The notes: generated by a model from the letters alone, not told the origin. A DNA stretch of 54,277 nucleotides from an uncultured bacterium (GCA_937936675.1 CALDDL010000054.1:1-54277); one strand, 5' to 3'. Positions 44,678 to 53,772 are shown, counted from the stretch's first letter. Numbers and translations: made by a program.

Positions 44678-44965
44678 TTACAAAAATTTTATCTGTTTTA
44701 TTATTTCTTCATTGTAGTAATTATTTATTTTTTCTATTATCACGGCTTTGTGAAAGTTTAATTCACTTTTCCAAACAGAATTTTCCGCATGCAGAAAAAG
44801 AATATCTTTTTCTACTTTTAAAGGCGAAGCAAGAAGCTTCAGATCAGGGAATATTCTATAAAAATCATCTACCACCTGATAAATTCTTGCAGTGCTTCTT
44901 AGCTTTTCAAATTCTTTTTCTTTTTCTATTACTTCGCTTATTTTTCTAAAATTAGTTTTAAGCAT
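44678..44965 (-). CDS. dciA: DUF721/DciA-family protein, probable helicase-loading factor
   Basis: A 95-aa protein of the DUF721 group. The pattern LLASPLKVEKDILFLHAENS, VWKSELNFHKAVIIEKIN and the final IIKQIKFL match the DciA core (a short basic KH-like domain). DciA is the widespread ancestral loader/operator of the replicative helicase DnaB in bacteria lacking DnaC/DnaI. Its place in the origin operon, overlapping recF by 8 bp and preceding gyrB, supports this. It is at the short end of the family. The symbol is given by family and context. Confidence 0.8.
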   Translation of the reverse strand: MLKTNFRKISEVIEKEKEFEKLRSTARIYQVVDDFYRIFPDLKLLASPLKVEKDILFLHAENSVWKSELNFHKAVIIEKINNYYNEEIIKQIKFL

Positions 44966-46073
44966 TTACAACAGCACCGCCATTGATATTAATAATTTTA
45001 TAATCTGTTTCTTTATTAAAAAGATCAATATTCGTTAAGTCGGTCATGGTAATAAAAGTCTGTCCTAGTTCACTAAGGTATTTGCTGATTTTATAAGCAC
45101 GACCTTTATCTAATTCACCGAAGACGTCATCCATAAGAAAAATTGGTTTTCTACCCATTTTATCGAGCATATAAAAAAACTGTCCGAAGCGGAGTGCAAT
45201 CTGGAAAGTCTTATGCTGTCCTTGTGAACCAAATCTCTTTAATTCAAGATCGTTAATTTTAAAAATGAAATCGTCTCTATGCGGACCGATTAAATTAGAA
45301 GCCCTTCTTATCTCATCGTTCTCGGCTTCTTTTAGTAATTCAGAATAAATTCTATCTATATCATCCAAAGGCAAATTTTCTTGGAAAGATTGAAGAATAA
45401 TATCTGGAGTTTCTCTCTCTTCCATAACGTGCATATAAGCATTTTTTACATATTCATTAAAGTCTTCAATAAACTTAATTCTATGACGAATTATTTCCGA
45501 TCCATTTTTAACTAAAGCTTCACTCCACGCATCCAATTGACTTACAAGCGAACTTCTTCTAAAATCTCTAAGTTCACTTAAAATTACGGCTCTCTGTTTT
45601 AATGTCTTATTGTAATCAATAAGTATCTTTAGGTAAGTATTACTTGATTGAGAAATTACAGAATCGACAAATCTTCTTCGATCTGCAGGACTTCCTGAAG
45701 TTATCGAGTGGTCGCTTTGGATTAATGTTACAATAGGGAATTTACCTATTAACGATGCTGATCTATTTATATTTTTTTCATCTAAAAAGCAGTTCTTTCT
45801 GTTTGTTTCTGTTTCAAAAAGAACTCTGATTTTATTATCGGTTAAATCTCTAAAAACTCCTTTTACGTCAAAGAATTTTTCGTTGAATTTAACTGCATCC
45901 GCATCCGAAGATGAATTAAGATTCTTAGTTGTACACAAGTAATAAATTGCCTCTAAAATGGAAGTCTTACCTTCTCCATTACCCCCTATTATATAATTAA
46001 TCTTATTTGAAAAATTTAATGACGTTTTAGAATGAAGTCTGAAATTCGTCATTTCTATATTCTCTAAAATCAT
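44958..46073 (-). CDS. recF: DNA replication/repair protein RecF
   Basis: A 371-aa SMC-like ABC ATPase. Start MILENIEMTNFRLHSKTSL, Walker A GGNGEGKTS (31-39), signature FGSQGQHKTFQIALRFGQ and Walker B PIFLMDDVFGELDKGR. It loads RecA at gaps together with RecO and RecR. It starts 1 bp after dnaN stops and overlaps dciA by 8 bp, the standard origin-region order. Confidence 0.97.
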   Translation of the reverse strand: MILENIEMTNFRLHSKTSLNFSNKINYIIGGNGEGKTSILEAIYYLCTTKNLNSSSDADAVKFNEKFFDVKGVFRDLTDNKIRVLFETETNRKNCFLDEKNINRSASLIGKFPIVTLIQSDHSITSGSPADRRRFVDSVISQSSNTYLKILIDYNKTLKQRAVILSELRDFRRSSLVSQLDAWSEALVKNGSEIIRHRIKFIEDFNEYVKNAYMHVMEERETPDIILQSFQENLPLDDIDRIYSELLKEAENDEIRRASNLIGPHRDDFIFKINDLELKRFGSQGQHKTFQIALRFGQFFYMLDKMGRKPIFLMDDVFGELDKGRAYKISKYLSELGQTFITMTDLTNIDLFNKETDYKIININGGAVVNA

Positions 46074-46074
46074 T

Positions 46075-47208
46075 TTAATTATTCAAACGAACCGGCATAA
46101 GGAGCATCGTAAGATCATAATTATCTTTTTTCTCCACCGGAATAACTATTACTGCTTTTGTTGGGGAATGCAGCTTAAATACAATTTCATTTTCTGCGCT
46201 AATATGATTCAATATATCATTCAAGAAAGCACTATTAAATCCGATCTCGAGATCATCACCCGAATATTCACAAGGAACATTTTCTTCTCCCGAAGCACCG
46301 ATGCTTGCTTCTTCCGCCGATATATTTACAACATCTTTTTTAATTGAAAATTTTACTTTTCTGATACTTGATACTGAAAAGAGCATCATTCTCTTAATCG
46401 CATCAGATAATTCTTTTGTGTTTATCTTAAGTGAGAATTCATTTTCTACCGGTATAACACTTGCATAGTCCGGATATTTTTGACCAATAACACGAGTGAT
46501 TAATTGTAATTCGCTTAATCTAAAAGAAACGTGCGTTTTGCTTAAATAAACTTTTACTTCACGTTCGTCTAAAATTTTTGATAGAACCGAAATAGCTCTT
46601 TCGGGAACGATATATTGCTGATTAATTTTCGTGGTAACTTTTTTATTTAATAAATTTACAAGCTTATGACCATCGGTGGCTACGAAGCGTAATCCGTCAT
46701 CATCAAATTCAAATAGGGTTCCCATCATTGCAGGGCGCATTTCTTCTCTGCTCATTGCAAAAGAAGTTTTATCGATCGATTCCTTTAATTCATTTCCTTG
46801 AATTGTAAATTCATTAATATCTTTTGTGTTCTGTTCATCTGTCTTGATCGAGGGTATTTCAGGAAATTCAGTTGCTTCGAGATAACTTAAGGTATATTTA
46901 CCCGTGTTAGTCGTAAGCAGTAATTTTCCATTATCCTGAACCTTGAATTGAATTGTAGTGTCTTTAAGAGTTTTTATTACGTTAAAGAGAAGATGTGCGG
47001 GAACAACAATTTTAGCATTTGAATCAGAAACTACATTCAAAGATGTTTGAAGTGAAATCTCTAAATCAGTTGCATAGATCGTTAATAATCCATCGGTAAT
47101 TTCAAACAAGAAGTTTTCTAAAATTGTCATCGGCGTTTTTGTCGGAACACCCGGAATGATTTTAGAAAGATGTTTTTCTAACTCTTTGCTGTTTAATTTA
47201 AATTCCAT
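46075..47208 (-). CDS. dnaN: DNA polymerase III beta subunit (sliding clamp)
   Basis: The product is about 377 aa, with three repeated clamp domains: MEFKLNSKELEKHLSKIIPG at the start, TDGHKLVNLLNK in the middle and LTMLLMPVRLNN at the end, which carries the conserved MPMR-like pocket strand. It tethers the polymerase to DNA. I start at 47208, where GGAG lies 6-9 nt upstream; the frame is open to 47241 but the extra residues (MVFLKSKLEIE) are not clamp-like. A 290-bp gap with DnaA boxes separates it from dnaA. Confidence 0.97.
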   Translation of the reverse strand: MEFKLNSKELEKHLSKIIPGVPTKTPMTILENFLFEITDGLLTIYATDLEISLQTSLNVVSDSNAKIVVPAHLLFNVIKTLKDTTIQFKVQDNGKLLLTTNTGKYTLSYLEATEFPEIPSIKTDEQNTKDINEFTIQGNELKESIDKTSFAMSREEMRPAMMGTLFEFDDDGLRFVATDGHKLVNLLNKKVTTKINQQYIVPERAISVLSKILDEREVKVYLSKTHVSFRLSELQLITRVIGQKYPDYASVIPVENEFSLKINTKELSDAIKRMMLFSVSSIRKVKFSIKKDVVNISAEEASIGASGEENVPCEYSGDDLEIGFNSAFLNDILNHISAENEIVFKLHSPTKAVIVIPVEKKDNYDLTMLLMPVRLNN

Positions 47209-47267
47209 TTCTATCTCCAATTTAGACTTTAAAAATACCAAAAATCGAAAGTAATTTCAATCTTAAC

Positions 47268-47498
47268 TTATACACACACTTTATTATTATTCTTTTATAT
47301 AAGGTAATTTATTAACAACAATAATAAAGATGTTAATATGTGGATAACCCTTATTTTTTATTATTTTGACTTCTAAACACACTTTAAAAAATTTCGTAAT
47401 TGTGGATAACTTATTTATAAAACTACTCAAACCAACAGAAGAAGATTAAAGCGAAGTTATTAACGCATTAATAACAGTTTATATACAAGTTATCAACA
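47268..47498. other. oriC: Origin region part 1: DnaA boxes between dnaA and dnaN
   Basis: Matches to the TTATCCACA box: TTATACACA (47268-47276), TGTGGATAA (47339-47347 and 47401-47409) and TTATCAACA (47490-47498, touching the dnaA stop). The interval 47281-47335 is almost pure A/T and a good candidate for the unwinding element. With the second cluster upstream of dnaA this makes a two-part origin. Confidence 0.75.
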
Positions 47499-48896
47499 CT
47501 AAGAAACGCTTACTTCTATCTTATTTTTAATGTTCATTACAGATTCATTTAACTGATAATCGTTAGAAATAGCTTCTTCGATAGTCGAGCAAGCATGAAT
47601 AACGGTAGAATGATCTCTTCCCCCGAAATGTAAACCGATAGTTTTTAGAGAAGATTTAGTTAAATTTTTAGCAAGATACATAGCCACTTGACGAGCTAAA
47701 ACTACTTCTTTTCTTCGGTTCTTTTCTCTTACTTTATTCTCTTCAACTTTGAAAAATTCACACACTATTTTTGTAATATATTCGATCGAAATATTGACCT
47801 GCCGATTAGTGGAAATTTCTTTTACTACTCGTTTAACCATTTCAAAATCGATCTCTTTTGAATTAAGAGAGTGAGTAGCAAGAAGACGTAAAAGAGTTCC
47901 TTCGAGCTCACGAATATTTGAAGTAATATTATGAGCAATATATTCAATCGATTGCGGGGCAAGATAAAGATCAAGCGTTCGAGCTTTATTGTTTAAGATT
48001 GCTAATCTAGTTTCAAAATCGGGAGGTTGAATATCCACAGTTAAACCACATTGAAAGCGAGATACAAGCCGCTCACTGACTCCTTTTAAATCTTTCGGTG
48101 GTTTATCACTTGAAAGTATTATCTGCCTGCCTGAGAGATGAAGAGTATTAAATATATTAAAAAACAAATCTTGTGTTTTTTCTTTACCTACTAAAAATTG
48201 AATGTCGTCAATTATTAAAGCATCCATCCCTTTATAAAAATTAGAAAATTCATTGACTGAATTATTTTGAATGGCTTCGACAAATTCAACAGTGAAAAGA
48301 TCGGATGAAACGTAAATTACTTTTTTACTGGGATCTTTTTCTAAAATTTTATTTCCGATAGCTTGAATTAGATGAGTTTTTCCTAGACCGACTCCGCCAT
48401 AAATAAAAAGAGGATTAAAGGAAGTCATACCGGGATTTTCACCTATCGCTATGGATGCGGCTCTTGCTAATTGGTTTCCTTCACCTTTAACAAAATTATC
48501 AAAAGTAAATTTGGAGTTTAAATAATCGTCAAAATTCTTTTCTACCGGTTTTGCTTCTACAATCGGAGCAGAAACTATCTTTGTTTCGTTTTTCTGTTCA
48601 AATAAAGTGTCTTCTTGTTCTTCAATAATTAAATATATTAATTTACCCTCGTTTCCAAGAATATTATGGATAACATTTGTAATTAATGTTTTGTGATGTT
48701 CCTCGATCCAGTCGATAAAATAATTATTTGGAACTTGAAGTTTTAGAATGTTTTTTTCTAAATGAAGTGGTTTGAGAGGTAAAAACCAAGTATTATAGGT
48801 TAAAAGTGAAACATTTTCTTTTATTAAGCTTAAACACTCTTTCCAGATAGTTATATGTTCATTAGAGGAATCGAGTTTTAGAGCAGCTTCAGCCAT
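47499..48896 (-). CDS. dnaA: Chromosomal replication initiator DnaA
   Basis: A 465-aa initiator with four domains. Domain I is at 12-95 (WKECLSLIKENVSLLTYNTW); the linker follows. Domain III is the AAA+ module with Walker A GGVGLGKTH (167-175), Walker B LIIDDIQF (227-234) and the sensor/arginine-finger segments. Domain IV is the helix-turn-helix with the box-reading signature HFGGRDHSTVIHAC. It opens the origin and recruits helicase, probably with DciA. It is flanked by DnaA boxes on both sides, including two within 100 bp of its start, as expected for autoregulation. Confidence 0.98.
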   Translation of the reverse strand: MAEAALKLDSSNEHITIWKECLSLIKENVSLLTYNTWFLPLKPLHLEKNILKLQVPNNYFIDWIEEHHKTLITNVIHNILGNEGKLIYLIIEEQEDTLFEQKNETKIVSAPIVEAKPVEKNFDDYLNSKFTFDNFVKGEGNQLARAASIAIGENPGMTSFNPLFIYGGVGLGKTHLIQAIGNKILEKDPSKKVIYVSSDLFTVEFVEAIQNNSVNEFSNFYKGMDALIIDDIQFLVGKEKTQDLFFNIFNTLHLSGRQIILSSDKPPKDLKGVSERLVSRFQCGLTVDIQPPDFETRLAILNNKARTLDLYLAPQSIEYIAHNITSNIRELEGTLLRLLATHSLNSKEIDFEMVKRVVKEISTNRQVNISIEYITKIVCEFFKVEENKVREKNRRKEVVLARQVAMYLAKNLTKSSLKTIGLHFGGRDHSTVIHACSTIEEAISNDYQLNESVMNIKNKIEVSVS

Positions 48897-48903
48897 TTTG
48901 AAT

Positions 48904-49152
48904 TATCCACAATTATAGAATCTAAAAAATAAATTAAAAAAATGAATTAAAATCTTGATTTTTTTCTTACTACCAACTTATAAACATCTTATCCACATTA
49001 AATAAAGGTTACTAAGTCGTTTTATTTCAATAAGTTAAGGATATCTTTTTCAATTAAACAAACAAATGCAAGTCAAATATTAACAACACTTGTGGTGTTG
49101 TGAAATGTCGTGAAACGTTTCACAAACAAAAGTTATCAACATTTTATCAACA
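48904..49152. other. oriC: Origin region part 2: DnaA boxes upstream of dnaA
   Basis: TTATCCACA at 48904-48912 and 48989-48997, the near match TTATAAACA at 48978-48986, and TTATCAACA at 49133-49141 and 49144-49152, all in the same orientation. Between them lie an inverted repeat (ACAACAC/GTGTTGT, 49083-49101) and a 14-bp palindrome. This accounts for most of the 372-bp gap between dnaA and the asparaginase gene. Confidence 0.8.
49110..49123. promoter_or_regulatory. Perfect palindrome of LacI-family operator type
   Basis: GTGAAACGTTTCAC is a perfect 14-bp palindrome with a central CG, the usual form of operators for LacI-family repressors. It lies 146 bp before the asparaginase ATG and within the origin's box cluster. 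It is not a parS site, whose half-sites face the other way. Confidence 0.4.
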
Positions 49153-49268
49153 TGGTTTTTAATCCTAGAACTTATGTGAAATTAAGGTTTACGCACGTCT
49201 CTTGCAAATTAATTCTATTTCAAAATCGATAACTTTATACTTATTTTGCGAAGTAAAAAGACAAATCT

Positions 49269-50240
49269 ATGAAAAAAATAGTAATAGTATTTACCGGCGG
49301 AACCTTCTCGATGAAAATTGATGAGAGAACTAATGTTGCCGTACCTCATTTTCAAGGAGGTGATTTATTAAGTATGATGCCGGGGATTAATGAACTTGCG
49401 GAAATTTCATTTTATGAATTTGGAAATTATCCCGGTCCACATATAGTTCCTGCTCTGATGTTAGAATTATCAAAAAAAATTAAAGAGCTTGTAGAGCGTG
49501 ATGATGTTGATGGTGTGATAGTAACTCATGGTACAGATACATTAGAAGAAACTTCTTATTTTCTTGATCTGACAATCAACACCGAAAAACCGATAGTTGT
49601 AATTGGAGCAATGAAAACAAGCTCGGAACCCGATTGGGACGGTCCGAAGAACTTAACCGATGCAATTCATATTTGTAATAATAAAAATAGTTCGGGACTT
49701 GGAGTATTAGTCTGTCTTAATGGAGAAATTAATGCTGCAAGTGAAGTAACTAAAACTCACACCGAGGATGTAGAAACTTTTCATAGTCTTGATTTTGGTG
49801 CTCTCGGTTTTGTTGATAGAGGTACTGTATTTTTTAATAGAGCTCCGATAAAATTAGAAGTCCTAGAGACCAACGAGATTGACAGCAATGTGGATTTAAT
49901 AAAAGTTTATGCCGGAATGGATGATAAATTTTTTAAGTATTCGGCAGATATGAATACTCATGGATTAGTTGTGGAAGCAATGGGAGTTGGGAATGTTCCA
50001 CCAAAAGTATTTGAAGGAATTAAATATGTAGTAGAAAAAAATATTCCGGTTGTGTTAGTATCAAGATGTCCGGCAGGCGAAACATTGAGTATTTATGGCT
50101 ATCCCGGAGCAGGGAAATGGCTTAAAGAATTAGGTGTGATTTTTTCTGATTATCTTAACGGTCAAAAAGCACGAATTAAATTGATGATCTGTCTTGGTAT
50201 TACTAAGGATAAAAATAAATTATCTGAAATGTTCGATTGA
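49269..50240 (+). CDS. L-asparaginase (bacterial type I/II superfamily)
   Basis: The product is 323 aa without a signal peptide, so it is probably cytosolic. Catalytic Thr12 lies in VFTGGTFSM; the second triad Thr89-Asp90 lies in VTHGTDTLEET; GAMKTSSEPDWDGPKNL and the C-terminal SRCPAGE also fit. It hydrolyses asparagine to aspartate and ammonia. It begins the first plus-strand unit right of the origin and shares TGATG with the next gene, so they are translationally coupled. Confidence 0.92.
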   Translation: MKKIVIVFTGGTFSMKIDERTNVAVPHFQGGDLLSMMPGINELAEISFYEFGNYPGPHIVPALMLELSKKIKELVERDDVDGVIVTHGTDTLEETSYFLDLTINTEKPIVVIGAMKTSSEPDWDGPKNLTDAIHICNNKNSSGLGVLVCLNGEINAASEVTKTHTEDVETFHSLDFGALGFVDRGTVFFNRAPIKLEVLETNEIDSNVDLIKVYAGMDDKFFKYSADMNTHGLVVEAMGVGNVPPKVFEGIKYVVEKNIPVVLVSRCPAGETLSIYGYPGAGKWLKELGVIFSDYLNGQKARIKLMICLGITKDKNKLSEMFD

Positions 50241-50752
50241 TGAAAGAAGCGATAAAAATATGGATTTCATCTTTGATACTTGTTCCGGTGGTTTTGTACT
50301 ATATTTTTAATGGCGGCGAATTTACATTTATCGATTATGTTAATTTATTGATACATGAAGGGGGACATGGAATATTTTCTATTTTCCCTCGATTTTTATA
50401 TATGCTCGGCGGAAGTCTTACTCAATTACTTATTCCCCTCATGTTTGTTGTTTTCTATTTTATAAAAAAACAGAAAGTATTATTCCAAATTTCTACAATC
50501 TGGTTTGCAGAGAGTATGATGAACGTGAGTGTTTATGTCTCGGATGCTAGAGCGATGGCACTTCCACTTCTAGGTGGAAATAAAGTGATTCACGATTGGA
50601 ACTATCTGCTCGGAGAATTGAATTTATTAGAATATGATATTATTTTCGGAAGTATTCTTTTTGTTTCGGCAGTAATTATTATGATTATTGCTTTACTTGC
50701 ACCGTTTTACATTAAAGAAAGAAAATATGCTAAGATAGAACTTAATTTGTAA
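50240..50752 (+). CDS. Small membrane protein with HEGGH metal-binding motif
   Basis: A 170-aa protein with about four hydrophobic segments (6-24, 52-73, 82-98 weaker, 134-158). HEGGH (39-43) in NLLIHEGGHGIFSIFP follows a hydrophobic stretch, the arrangement seen in M50-type intramembrane metalloproteases, but no second ligand motif such as NxxPxxxLDG is visible. It may be a minimal M50-like protein or use the motif for something else. The ATG at 50240 overlaps the asparaginase stop (TGATG). The function is not known to me. Confidence 0.75.
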   Translation: MKEAIKIWISSLILVPVVLYYIFNGGEFTFIDYVNLLIHEGGHGIFSIFPRFLYMLGGSLTQLLIPLMFVVFYFIKKQKVLFQISTIWFAESMMNVSVYVSDARAMALPLLGGNKVIHDWNYLLGELNLLEYDIIFGSILFVSAVIIMIIALLAPFYIKERKYAKIELNL

Positions 50753-50771
50753 AACAAATAAATTCTTTTTA

Positions 50772-51440
50772 ATGACGATTGATTTTTCTAAGAGAGTAAT
50801 TAATATCTTAATATCTTTCGTTTTATTGATAATTACTCTTCCTCTTATTTTTGTTTTGTTGCTTATAAGTTTTTGGATTTTAGGCGAAATTCCTATTTAT
50901 AAGCAGAAACGTTGGATAACTCTATCTAAAGAAAAAATTACTATATACAAAATCAGAACCATATCTAAAGAACAACTTCTCAAAATAAAATGCAGTAAAG
51001 CCAAACATGTTTTCCTTAATAACGATCCGAGAATAAAAATAGATAGATATTCTCAATGGTTAAGAAAAACTCATTTAGATGAATTGCCTCAACTATTTAA
51101 CGTACTTATCGGAAAAATGAATTTGGTGGGTTTGAGACCATTAAACGAAAAAGACCTCAAGTATATGAAAAAAAACTACCCCAAAGAATATAACCTTCGA
51201 GATAGTTTTTCTTCAAATATCGGTATCACCGGCACTTGGCAGTTATACGGAGAGAAAAATATTTCAAGCCTAATAAACTGCGATTATCATTATGAAAACA
51301 ATAAGTCACTCATGTATGATTTATCGTTATTAATAAATGGAAATTATTTAAAAAAATTATTTGTCCATTCAAAAGTTTTTTTCACACCAGATTCCAAATC
51401 TGTTTCTGAGAGAAAACCAAAAGTTGACTTAAATTTATGA
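50772..51440 (+). CDS. Sugar-phosphate transferase (WcaJ/PglC-type initiating glycosyltransferase)
   Basis: The product is 222 aa with an N-terminal hydrophobic re-entrant segment (about 10-37), ITIYKIRT (normally KFRSM), NDPRIKIDRYSQWLRKTHLD, then ELPQLFNVLIGKMNLVGLRPL and ITGTWQLYG, the defining motifs of monotopic phosphoglycosyl transferases. It would place the first sugar phosphate on undecaprenyl phosphate at the inner membrane. Its last 97 bp overlap, on the opposite strand, the end of the epimerase gene. KIRT and GLRP in place of GPRP are unusual. Confidence 0.87.
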   Translation: MTIDFSKRVINILISFVLLIITLPLIFVLLLISFWILGEIPIYKQKRWITLSKEKITIYKIRTISKEQLLKIKCSKAKHVFLNNDPRIKIDRYSQWLRKTHLDELPQLFNVLIGKMNLVGLRPLNEKDLKYMKKNYPKEYNLRDSFSSNIGITGTWQLYGEKNISSLINCDYHYENNKSLMYDLSLLINGNYLKKLFVHSKVFFTPDSKSVSERKPKVDLNL

Positions 51441-52300
51441 CCATCCAAAACAAGCATCTCTTTCTTTAAATAGAGCATTTCTTTTAGTTCACAAATGTTT
51501 TTATTGAATAAACCGAGCATAAAAAACAGAATACCGGAATTAAGAAAATGAGTTTTAGATTTTTTACCCGAGACTTTAATAATAGTATCAAGATATTCCT
51601 TATTAGTGCATGGGGCATTAGAAGGAAAATTAAATTCTTGATTATCGCTTTTATTTGATAGGGCTGCTTCTACTAAAGCTTTACCGGCATCTTCTATATA
51701 TACATATTCGGTAACTGTTTTGGGATTTCCGATCCATAAAAGTTTCTTTCCTTCTTTAGCATTTAGATAAAGTTTTTCGGAGAATCCATTGACAACATAA
51801 GGACCATAAAAATCTGGGAAACGGACAATGCAATATTTGCCATGTCTTTCATTTGCCCTTTCTTTAATTATATTTTCCATTTCAATACGGATTTTACCTT
51901 TACGAGTATGTGCGTTCCATTGATGATTTTCATTAACTGGATTAGTTTGGGCTTTGCCATATACATATACGTTGCCGGGGAAAATAAATTTAGCTTTTGC
52001 GATTATTGCTGCGTGGAGTGAAATGCGAAGAAGTTTTTTAGCATCAAATTTCCATTCGGGATATGGAATATTACAACAATAAAAAACATTTTGTTTTTTG
52101 AAACATGCTTGTTCTACATCAAACGAGCTAAAAGCATTTCCTTCAATAATTTCTATATTAGGAAATTCAGAAAAATATTTTTCAGCTTTTTCCCTTTTGC
52201 GGACGAACACAGTAACCTGTTCTCCTCTTTCATATAATGCTTTTACAACTGCTCTACCTATTCCACCGGTAGCACCAATGACTATGTTTCTCGATTCCAA
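51344..52300 (-). CDS. NAD(P)-dependent epimerase/dehydratase (extended SDR)
   Basis: A 318-aa SDR. The Rossmann loop IVIGATGGIGRAVVKAL (6-22) is intact and FPGNVYVYGKAQ provides the Ser-free Tyr region (usually SxxxVYG); the YxxxK is not in classic form, with GKIRIEMENIIKE where YGxxKxxxE is expected, so catalysis may be reduced or of the atypical (NmrA-like) type. FYGPYVVNGFSEKLY and YVYIEDAGKAL are extended-SDR motifs. Its start overlaps the glgA stop by 19 bp, and its end overlaps the sugar transferase gene by 97 bp. Confidence 0.82.
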   Translation of the reverse strand: MESRNIVIGATGGIGRAVVKALYERGEQVTVFVRKREKAEKYFSEFPNIEIIEGNAFSSFDVEQACFKKQNVFYCCNIPYPEWKFDAKKLLRISLHAAIIAKAKFIFPGNVYVYGKAQTNPVNENHQWNAHTRKGKIRIEMENIIKERANERHGKYCIVRFPDFYGPYVVNGFSEKLYLNAKEGKKLLWIGNPKTVTEYVYIEDAGKALVEAALSNKSDNQEFNFPSNAPCTNKEYLDTIIKVSGKKSKTHFLNSGILFFMLGLFNKNICELKEMLYLKKEMLVLDGHKFKSTFGFLSETDLESGVKKTFEWTNNFFK

Positions 52301-53772
52301 TTAGATTGCCCTCTATTTGTTATTGCTTGTACATACATCTGTTGATACAGCTTTGCTGATTTTTCCCATGAATAATCTTTTTCCATTCCGTTAAGTTGAA
52401 TTTTTTTCCACACCTCTTTATTGTGGAAATCGCCAACAGCTCGCTTTACAGAATGAAGTAAAGCCGAAGGAGTATAATCACTAAAAGAATATCCTGTTCC
52501 AATCTCCATTCCTTGAGCAAGATATTCGTTCCAATCAAGAACTGTATCTGCAAGTCCACCAGTTTTTCTTACCACGGGGACTGTTCCATATTTCAAAGAA
52601 TAAATTTGATTAAGTCCACACGGTTCATATTTTGAGGGCATTAGAAATATGTCCGATGCTGCTTCAATCAAATGGGAAAGTTCATTATTAAATCCTATAT
52701 AAGACCACACTTTATTTGGGAAATAGTGTGATAAATCATAAAACATTTTTTCGTATTCCGGTTCGCCACTTCCTAGGATCACCCACTGTGCATCTAAAGA
52801 AACTAAATCATATAAAACCGATTGAATAAGGTCAAATCCCTTTTGACTTACTAATCGAGATACAATTCCAATTAAAGGTTTATTTTCATCAAACGGAATA
52901 TATGATTTTTTTAATAGAAATTTTTTATTTTCAAGTTTACCCGAAAGGTCGTTAATCGAAAAATGATGCGGAATAAACTGATCGGTTTCCGGATTCCATT
53001 GTTTATAATCGATACCATTTAATATACCCCAAAGATCATTTTTTCTTTTTTGGAGAAAGGGTTCCATACCATGACCAAATTCGCTAGTTAATAATTCTTG
53101 AGCATAAGTATTGCTAACGGTATTTATTATATCGGAAGTAAAAAGTGCGGTCTTGAGAAAATTAATTCCACCTTCATATTCGCCGAGTCCGCCATGAAGA
53201 TAATATTCATCTTTAATCTCTGCTTTGGCAAAAGAAGCTTTAGTAAATCTTCCTTGATAACCGATATTATGAATAGTAAATACGGTGGCAGATTTATCGA
53301 ACATTTTATCCCAACCGTAATTATCGCGCAATAGAAGTGGAAGCACACCGGTCTGCCAATCATTACAATGAATAATATCGGGAGCAAAACCGATCCTTTG
53401 CATCACTTCGATTACACCTTTTGAGAATAGGAGAAATCTTTCATCTTCATCTTTATCGTTAGTATAAATTCTAAAACGATGATAATAATAAGGACAATCA
53501 ATAAAAAATATTCTTACATTTGAATCAGGGAGAGTAGCTGTATGTACGTGTACAGAACGGATTTCGCCTGCCAAACGAATAGGAATTTCACCAATATCCC
53601 AACTGTAATGAAGAGCGTATTCTGCTTCGCCGAATGTATTATACTTTGGCATAAATACAATAACCTCATCTCCAAGCTTTGATAATTCTTTTGGAAGAGT
53701 TCCTGCTACATCAGCCAATCCGCCGGTTTTTGCGTAAGGGAATACTTCGCTCGAAACAAACGCTATTTTCAT
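52282..53772 (-). CDS. glgA: Glycogen synthase (ADP-glucose type)
   Basis: A 496-aa GT5 glucosyltransferase. The N-terminal MKIAFVSSEVFPYAKTGGLADVAG has the ADP-glucose KTGGL motif; IIHCNDWQTGVLPLLLR and FTIHNIGYQG are in the N-domain; PSKYEPCGLNQIYSLKYGTV and RKTGGLADTV are in the C-domain. It extends alpha-1,4-glucan from ADP-glucose. Its ATG overlaps the upstream ATP-grasp gene by 4 bp, and its 3' end overlaps the epimerase by 19 bp. Confidence 0.96.
   Translation of the reverse strand: MKIAFVSSEVFPYAKTGGLADVAGTLPKELSKLGDEVIVFMPKYNTFGEAEYALHYSWDIGEIPIRLAGEIRSVHVHTATLPDSNVRIFFIDCPYYYHRFRIYTNDKDEDERFLLFSKGVIEVMQRIGFAPDIIHCNDWQTGVLPLLLRDNYGWDKMFDKSATVFTIHNIGYQGRFTKASFAKAEIKDEYYLHGGLGEYEGGINFLKTALFTSDIINTVSNTYAQELLTSEFGHGMEPFLQKRKNDLWGILNGIDYKQWNPETDQFIPHHFSINDLSGKLENKKFLLKKSYIPFDENKPLIGIVSRLVSQKGFDLIQSVLYDLVSLDAQWVILGSGEPEYEKMFYDLSHYFPNKVWSYIGFNNELSHLIEAASDIFLMPSKYEPCGLNQIYSLKYGTVPVVRKTGGLADTVLDWNEYLAQGMEIGTGYSFSDYTPSALLHSVKRAVGDFHNKEVWKKIQLNGMEKDYSWEKSAKLYQQMYVQAITNRGQSNWNRET

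Noticed and set aside
49110..49123. parS partition site at the origin
   Set aside because: The half-sites GTGAAAC and GTTTCAC are in the reverse order of parS (TGTTTCAC then GTGAAACA), so it does not match.
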